From assembly GCA_009733575.1 (NCBI GenBank), contig ML769859.1, positions 1-40,322 on the forward strand: a stretch of 40,322 nt of DNA, given 5' to 3'. Shown piece after piece: positions 33,295-40,322 of this stretch. The stretch's first letter is position 1; every line of letters begins with the position of its first letter. Position numbers and translations under genes: made by a program. A model generated the notes under the pieces. That model was not told where the DNA came from, did no database searches, and saw only the letters and a list, made by a program, of their open reading frames with translations. This DNA comes from Gymnopus androsaceus JB14. Taxonomy: Eukaryota > Basidiomycota > Agaricomycetes > Agaricales > Omphalotaceae.

Positions 33295-34985
33295 ATTCAA
33301 GACCAGCTCACAGATGCAAGTCCGTCTCTTTTCCTATGCCCATCAACCGGACATCTAATGAATCCTCACTTCAGACTTTCCCCAAACAGCGGATAACCGT
33401 GTATACCATCTCGGACTGAAGCCCGGAGAGATTGCCAATCGAATAGCAAGTGCATTATCTGATGTTTGAATCTCTTAACACACTTTGCAGGTTACGGTTG
33501 ATTCACCATCGAAAGCTCTCATTATCGCAACACATCTAGATGAAACGCCAAAGAAATTCAGACTTGAAAGTGAGAGAGGATTCCAGACTATTACCGGGAG
33601 ATATAAAGGTATATGTCTTCTCGGATCGTCCCACTTCTGGAACTTCTTTCATCACTGGACGCGATGCAAGCAACTGACGCGTCCCTCTATTGCAGGCATC
33701 CCAATCTCTATCGTTTCAGTCGGCATAGAACATGGCCTTTTTCATATGAGAGACCAAGGAAAGCATTACAGGAGATATGGTCATTGTCCGGTTAGTTTCT
33801 CGATGATTTTGGCTTCTGTGCTCTCACTCGATCTCCAAAAACCGACTCTCGCTTCACAGTTAGGTTCATGTGGATCCCTTAATCAATCCTCAGCTCTGTC
33901 TGTACCGTCGTTGTACCAAAGGCATGCGTTGCGATCACTCGAAATGCTGATTTTTTGACTTTGGAGATCCCGACGAAGATCAGGAGAAGGACACGAGCAA
34001 ACCGGTGAGTCGTGAATCTAATCAAACTTTTAGCTCCTCGACCAATCCTCGACGGTATTATACTATCCCTGATCAATTTGTAATCTTTACTTGCAGGTGC
34101 AAGATAATGCTGAACTGCATCAACTGGTACGCCGATGTATACCCTATTTCAGAAGAACAACTAGCGCAAGTAAGAGCAGGTCATCAAATCTCTTGGAAAT
34201 GCTCGTCCATCCGGAGACCAAACATCGATTTTAGGCGATCTAGTGAATGCCAGTGCAGATAGGTAAGGTCCTTGCTTCAGGCTGTTCCAAAGTATCGACT
34301 AGCTCACAAATTTCACAGTTTTTACTCATCTCAAGGACGTCTAACGTCTTTCCCAGATCATAATATCAATCTCGTAGAGGAACTCTTGGAGCAAGTAGAC
34401 AGCTTGGGTACACTCGAAGTATGCATTTTTCCCTCATTAAAATAATTTAGTCAGCGTTTACTCGCCTTTCTACCTATTGCAGATGGAAACCCACCATCTT
34501 TACCACTTGGCCAAATGCTGGAACCGTCGACCGAAGAAATCTTCTTCTGTTGCCGATGCAAGCCATACTGCACCATCTTTGACAACGGGTCCTGTTCAGC
34601 CCGTCACTTTAGGTTCCGGAGCAAGCTCTGGTCTCGCTGCAGTTGCTATAACCGATTCAAAGCTCCACGTCTCCGCTGCTCAAATGGTCTTTGCAGCACG
34701 CACTTCAGCGAATCGAGACTTTATTACTCCAGAGAGGGTCAAGGCGATTGAAGAATGGGGTGGTAGAGTAAGTACATCCAACTTGTTTGAACTTTTACTT
34801 TCACATTATCACTTGATTGACGAACTGACTTTCTTTGCAGGGCGTACTTGAGGCATTGATAGCGTATGATATTCCAGCTGAAGTAAGTTTGAAAAGCTCG
34901 AACTGTGCTGTTACAGAAATGCTCACTCTTTCCGTGCATGTAGCGTCTGCATCCGGAGGAAGGAAGCGTTTGGGGTTTGACTTGA
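33295..34985 (+). pseudogene. uridine phosphorylase, dead duplicate
   Basis: Exon by exon this follows the intact gene at 2116-3805, including the GC-AG intron. Lesions are clear. The start ATG is ATT (33295-33297) and the first splice donor reads GTCCGT instead of GTGCGT. Exon 4 has a net 8-base loss near 33,728, removing most of the GMGAPNMD block and shifting the frame. Exon 5 has a 2-base gain near 33,953 and a 15-base in-frame loss near 33,992 (residues KAYFI). The later exons, including METHHLYHLA and the 3' end to TGA 34983-34985, are open and well conserved. It therefore cannot make a normal enzyme. Confidence 0.88.
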
Positions 34986-35611
34986 CATAGGTGAGTGACT
35001 CTGGATTCTGTATCGGGCAAGGACTGAAGAATCTTTTCCAGAATTTTTCTGTTATCGATACATCGGCGGTTAAATAGAGAATGTTACTTAGCATGAGTTC
35101 CGCATCGGAGTCTCTGACCGTGGTATGGTATCTCAGGGGCTTTGGGCCCAGATCAATAGATTTCCATTTTTCGAAGAGCGAAGGGTTTCAAGAGAATGTA
35201 GACGTGACGTGATGTCATAGCTGAGCACTTACCATTCATTTTGAGTCTTGACCTCAACTTCGATCAGCACTGTATTGAAGTGTCAGTCTGGTTTTTTTCA
35301 ATGGTGGAAATCAAGCTAAACCTGAGCAAGTAAGCAAAAGATGATCACAGAACTGGCAATTTCATTGCATTGGAATTAGGATCATCGGCCCCGGGTCACT
35401 ACTCTCTCTAATAGTTAGAGATTAGTTAAATGTAAAATTACGTTGAGGTATAGTGTTGATTCAGACCAAAAGGCAAAGCAAAAACATTCAAGTATACAAT
35501 ATTTGATTTGGAGGAAAGAAATGTAATAAGGTACACCAGTGGGTTTCAATTAGGGCTATAACAGACAAGCAGATTGTTTATATTTCCAGACTCACCATTT
35601 GAGATCCAAGG
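34986..35611. other. gap between convergent pseudogenes
   Basis: No gene is seen. Both halves align to the copy 1 flanks (3806-4150 and 5785-5963), and the CrtC-like gene is absent. The junction of the 1.6 kb difference is near 35,400-35,440. Confidence 0.5.
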
Positions 35612-38128
35612 TCAAGCATAATTTTCCGAGTGCAGGATAAGCATCTCTCTCTCCAACTTCTCAGCACTCTCTAGCTTTCCGTGTGCCTGATAAGTAGATG
35701 CCAGATTGTGCATGGAAGTTAATGTATCAGGGTGGTGCTCCCCAATTACTTCCTTCTGCAGTATAAGAACCTCCTCCTGCAACTTCTCAGCACTCTCCAA
35801 CTTTCCACGTGCCCGATATGTCGATGCCAGATTGCCCATGGAAATGAATGTATCAGGGTGGTGCTCCCCAATCACTTCCTTCCGCAGTACAAGCACCTCC
35901 TCCTGCAACTTCTCAGCACTCTCCCAGTTTCCATGTGCCCAATATGTAGATGCCAGATTGGCCATGGAAGTTAATGTATGAGGGTGGTGCTCCCCAATCA
36001 CTTTCTTCTGCAGTACAAGCACCTCCTCCTGCAACTTCTCAGCACTCTCCAACTTTCCATGTGCATGATATGTCAATGCCAGATTGGCCATGGAGATTAA
36101 TGTATCAGGGTGGTGCTCCCCAATCACTTTCTTCTGCAGTTTAAGCACCTCCTCTTTCAGCTTCTCAGCACTGTCTAACTTTCCACGTGCATAATATGTA
36201 GATGCTAGATTGGCCATGGAAGTTAAAGTACTAGGGTGGTGCTCCCCAATCACATTCTTCTGCAGTATAAGCACCTCCTCCTGCAACTTCTCAGCACTCT
36301 CCAACTTTCCACGTGCCCGATATGTAGATGCCAGATTGGCCATGGAAGTTAATGTATCAGGGTGGTGCTCCCCAATCACTTTCTTCTGCAGTACAAGCAC
36401 CTCCTCCTGCAACTTCTCAGCACTCTCCAACTTTCCATGTGCATGATATGTCAATGCCAGATTGGCCATGGAGATTAATGTATGAGGGTGGTGCTCCCCA
36501 ATCACTTCTTTCCGCAGTATAAGCACCTCCTCCCCCAACTTCTCAGCACTTGCCAACTTTCCACATGCCCAATATGTCAATGCCAGATTGTTCATGGAAG
36601 TTAATGTATCAGGATGGTGCTTCCCAATTACTTCTTTCCGCAGTACAAGCACCTCCTCCTGCAACTTCTCAGCACTCTCCCACTTTCCATGTGCCCAATA
36701 TGTAGATGCCAGATTGGCCATGGAAGTTAATGTATGAGGGTGGTGCTCCCCAATCACTTCCTTCTGCAGTACAAGCACCTCTTCCTGCAACTTCTCAGCA
36801 CTCTCCAACTTTCCACGTGCCTGATATGTAGATGCCAGATTGCCCATGGAAATTAATGTATCAGGGTGGTGCTCCCCAATCACTTCCTTCCGCAGTATAA
36901 GCACCTCCTCCTCCAACTTCTCAGCACTCTCCAACTTCCCACATGCCCGATATGTAGATGCTAGATTGGCCATGGAAATTAATGTATGAGGGTGGTGCTC
37001 CCCAATCACTTCCTTCTGCAGTACAAGCACCTCCTCCTGCAACTTCTCAGCACTCTCCAACTTTCCACGTGCCCAATATGTAGATGCTAGATTGGCCATG
37101 GAAATTAATGTACTGGGGTGGTGCTCCCCAATCACTTCCTTCCGCAGTATAAGCACCTCCTCCTCCAATTTCTCAGCACTCTCCAACTTCCCACATGCCC
37201 GATATGTAGATGCTAGATTGGCCATGGAAATTAATGTATGAGGGTGGTGCTCCCCAATCACTTCCTTCTGCAGTACAAGCACCTCCTCCTGCAACTTCTC
37301 AGCACTCTCCAACTTTCCACGTGCCCGATATGTAGATGCTAGATTGCCCATGGAAATTAATGTATCAGGGTGGTGCTCCCCAATCACTTCCTTCTGCAGT
37401 ACAAGCACCTCCTCCTGCAACTTCTCAGCACTCTCCAACTTTCCACGTGCCCGATATGTAGATGCTAGATTGCCCATGGAAATTAATGTATCAGGGTGGT
37501 GCTCCCCAATCACTTCCTTCTGCAGTACAAGCACCTCCTCCTGCAACTTCTCAGCACTCTCCAACTTTCCACGTGCCTCATATATTAATGCCAGATTGTG
37601 CATGGAAGTTAATGTATCAGGGTGGTGCTCCCCAATCACTTCCTTCCGCAGTACAAGCACCTCCTCCTGCAACTTCTCAGCACTCTCCAACTTTCCACGT
37701 GCCCAATATGTCAATGCCAGGTTGGCCATGGAAGTGAATGTATCAGGGTGGTGCTCCCCAATCACTTCCTTCCGCAGTATAAGCACCTCCTCCCCCAACT
37801 TCTCAGCACTCTCCAACTTTCCACGTGCCCAATATGTAGATGCCAGATTGCCCATTGAAGTGAATGTATCAGGGTGGTGCTCCCCAATCACTTCCTTCCG
37901 CAGTACAAGCACCTCCTCCTCCAACTTCTCAGCACTCTCTAACTTTCCATGTGCCTGATATGTAGATGCCAGATTGGCCATGGAAGTTAATGTATGAGGG
38001 TGGTGCTCCCCAATCACTTCTTTCTGCAGTATAAGCACCTCCTCCTGCAACTTCTCAGCCCTCTCCAACTTTCCATGTATTCGATATGTAAGTGCAAGAT
38101 TGTTCATGGATTCTAATGTATCAGGGTG
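35612..38128 (-). repeat. TPR-coding tandem array, 20 x 126 bases
   Basis: Twenty units of 42 codons were counted, the last ending SAEKLEREMLILHSENYA. Units 6 and 7 (about 37,261-37,512) are identical over 126 bases, a very recent tandem duplication. Units 8 and 10 encode nearly the same protein. The frame is open throughout. Confidence 0.94.
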
Positions 38129-40067
38129 ATACTCTCCAATCACTTTCTTCTGCTGTATAAGTACCTCCTCCACAAGCTGCTCAGTTTGTGTCCAAAATTC
38201 AGAATCTTTAAAAATATTTGCCAAGCAAATACGCACATACACAGTAGGCAGATTTGTCAGCTGGATGTGAAGAGCATGTGGTAACAACTGCTGCCGGCCC
38301 TGATAGTCCTCCTTTGTGCTCCCCAGTGGAGTAGCACGTGCTAACAGTAATAATGCTGCATGCATTGTATTTTCTTCATCTTTGATAGTTTCATGGGCAC
38401 ATGTATGTATAACTGAGTGAAATCTCAACATATTTTTGACATTGTCATATAGTGCAAGTGAAAATTGGCACAATTCATCAACACTGTCTTCCCATGAGCC
38501 TTCCTCAGCAAACTGAGCCAGGAACTTCTTTGTCAGCTCTATGCCCTCAGTTGGTTCATTTAAATCAACAGCTCCAGTATCACTGCCATTAAAGGCTGCT
38601 GCATGAGTGAAAATCTCCATAGGAATGGCAGTTGGATGTAGATTTGCACAGATTTGCAGAAGAAACTTAGTTGAAGGTCTGAGTTTCTCAAAACTAAGTT
38701 GAAAGGCACTGAACATGGTTCTCTGGTAGTTGTCCAATGACCTCAGTCTGTAATTAAGGATCTCAGTCCTTTTCTTTTTGAACCGTGTTAGGTAAATGTC
38801 AAGAGTACAGGTTTTGTTGGCATGAATATATGCCCCAGCTGTTGACACCAGCAAGTGCTTGATATTCCAGGCTACCAACAATTTTGGAGGCTAGATTTTT
38901 ATTGATCTTGGAGCTCTCCTCATGTGCATGCTTAAGCAACAACTCAAGAGCATCCTCCTTGTTGAGATCCCCAAAGTCAATATGACAGCCAGGAGACTCC
39001 ATTTGTGATGTTGTTGCAAGGCGGCTTGTGATAATAATATTCCCATGAGTGCAACTGGGAATGTACTCCTTAAGGTAAAGCTGTTCATCATCAGCATTGT
39101 CAAAAATGCACATCCAATTCCGACAAGTTCTTGCCAGGAAGTCCCGTACATCTTTGACTTGTTCACCAACACCTGCAGCCTTACCAAGTGTTTTGAAATC
39201 AGATGTGAGCATGGCATCAGAAGTGGCATCAAAGAACCAAATATTTGAAAATCTGCTCAGATTATTTGAGATCACATTTTGGAAAGCATCAAAGATTTTC
39301 TAACCTTGATGAGTTATCCGAAATAAACTTGAAACAGTTTGTGGTTTTTCCTGTTCCCCCGCTGGCCACCAGGGTTACAATGCACTGTGCTGGGGCAACT
39401 TTTGGTGCAAAGAATATCCTGTAGAGTTCACTCAGTGGTGTCCTCTCTTCCAACAAAGTATTGGCTTGGAGAGGGGCACTTTAGCACATCTGAGAATTGA
39501 CAAAACATTTTCTATAACCATGTCAGCATTCAAGATGTTTAATTGGATCCAGTTCAAGTACCATGATGTGCATACTGATGAGGGCTATGAGCTTGGATGC
39601 TAACATTATTTGCAGCAATAAATGTGGACCTGTTGATTTCAAAATTGGATGCGTGGGCGAAAAGCTGGCTCCTAAGTGATGGATTAGTCATTTATTGGCT
39701 GACTTCTTTTCAGATATCAACATTGAGTGGACTTACGAGGACACCATCTCCATACCAGACAATTGAGCATGAAAAGCATCAGAAGAAGATCCAGCGCCCT
39801 TTTGACCCTGAAGCTGAGGAACTATCTGAGACGAATTGCCATTGTTATCTGGAAGTAATTGTTCAACGTTGTAAATCTGGAGAAGGTTCAGAGACAGAAC
39901 ACACCACGGGTTGCTTGAACTTGTGAAACCCCCACGACCGATCCCGATTTCAGATTATTAGTGTCTGGATCATGCTTGGTTAAACTCTTCGAAAAACTGG
40001 ATCCACTTCGATTGAAGGGTCCAGCCGATGCTTTCAAAAACCGGTTTGTTCTTCGAGGCTCTGTCAT
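35612..40067 (-). pseudogene. NB-ARC-TPR (NLR-like STAND) protein, copy 2, frameshifted in NB-ARC
   Basis: The start ATG at 40067 gives MTEPRRTNRFLKASAGPFNR, followed by the ASNFEINRSTFIAANN block, QYFVGRED, the P-loop VASGGTGKT, and FSNIWFFDATSDAM after the same short intron as copy 1. Walker B-like WMCIFDNADD and GNIIITSR follow. The winged-helix part and all 20 TPRs then form one open frame of about 1,080 codons to the stop at 35612-35614. Lesions relative to copy 1 are a one-base loss after NNVSIQ near 39,575, an extra base in the VGRED region near 39,446, and an extra base near 38,848 just after the NB-ARC core. Without these it would be a full NLR-like receptor. Because only single bases are involved, sequencing error remains possible. 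No classical effector domain is seen at the N-terminus. Confidence 0.85.
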
Positions 40068-40322
40068 GGATGATGAGGGAACGAAAGCAAGTTAGCGGGA
40101 TCAATCAATCGATGGATTGACCTGCGGTATGCTTACCTACTCCCCACCCGGTCCGGATTGAACGAAGACACTTGTATTGACCATCTGATCGTCCGGTACT
40201 GTATTGATTTATATGTACACAGACATGAGGCAATCAATAGAGTTTCTTCAACTTTCGCCTCTTTTTGGCGCGTCACGGTCGACTTCCATCTCCCAGGAGA
40301 CTCCCATCCGGATATTTGAGCT
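40068..40322. promoter_or_regulatory. upstream region of NB-ARC-TPR copy 2
   Basis: The first 130 bases resemble the region upstream of copy 1, including GCGGTATGCTTACC and CCGGTCCGGATTGAA. Unlike copy 1 it has a CAATCAATCGATGG insertion-like stretch. Similarity stops near 40,197 and the rest has no gene. Confidence 0.45.

Larger units (their letters stand above)
33107..40197. repeat. segmental duplication, copy 2
   Basis: This is collinear and in the same orientation as 1905-10832. It lacks the 1.6 kb holding the CrtC-like gene and carries a dead uridine phosphorylase and the second NB-ARC-TPR gene. The right edge of similarity lies near 40,197, just after the promoter region of that gene. 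Confidence 0.85.

Overview
This window looks like nuclear DNA of a filamentous basidiomycete, most likely a mushroom-forming Agaricomycete. The reasons are genes split by many short GT-AG introns of about 45-60 bases, NB-ARC/TPR (NLR-like) proteins with near-identical 42-residue repeats, EnSpm/CACTA-type Tnp2 transposase remnants, a SANT-domain protein and RecQ helicase fragments. No tRNA, rRNA, CRISPR array or prokaryotic signal was seen.

Layout. (1) Left block, 1-10,832: a broken BEM46-type alpha/beta hydrolase gene (minus), an apparently intact uridine phosphorylase gene (plus, 11 exons), a broken secreted CrtC/lipocalin-like gene (plus), and a large NB-ARC-TPR gene (minus, 22 repeats, several frameshifts). 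(2) Middle block, about 10.8-30.5 kb, almost entirely mobile DNA: a SANT-domain gene, a decayed Tnp2 transposase, a 138-base MITE, two nested TIR elements, and an 8.2 kb transposon. That transposon has a zinc-finger/RNase-H-like transposase gene and is itself interrupted by a 1.9 kb element carrying RecQ helicase sequence. (3) 30.6-32.5 kb: a Gdt1/TMEM165-type cation transporter gene with a degraded 3' end and a CX5R tyrosine phosphatase gene, convergent. (4) Right block, 33,107-40,197: a direct second copy of most of the left block, starting inside exon 1 of the hydrolase gene. It carries a dead uridine phosphorylase copy and a second NB-ARC-TPR gene with 20 repeats.

The central structural fact is a roughly 9 kb versus 7 kb segmental duplication in direct orientation, about 31 kb apart, with transposons packed between the copies. 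The two NLR-like copies are damaged in complementary places: copy 1 mainly in the winged-helix and TPR parts, copy 2 in the NB-ARC part with an open TPR array. Both arrays show signs of ongoing repeat homogenisation. Three elements share termini beginning CATCAGCAAAACC and each is flanked by a different 2-base direct repeat (GT, TC, TA). One of them can be removed on paper to restore the reading frame of the transposase it interrupts.

Most protein calls rest on motif recognition from memory, not on searches. Exon joins are manual. Frequent one-base lesions could in part be assembly errors, but the uridine phosphorylase copy 1 and the 900-codon transposase ORF are clean, which argues for real decay elsewhere.
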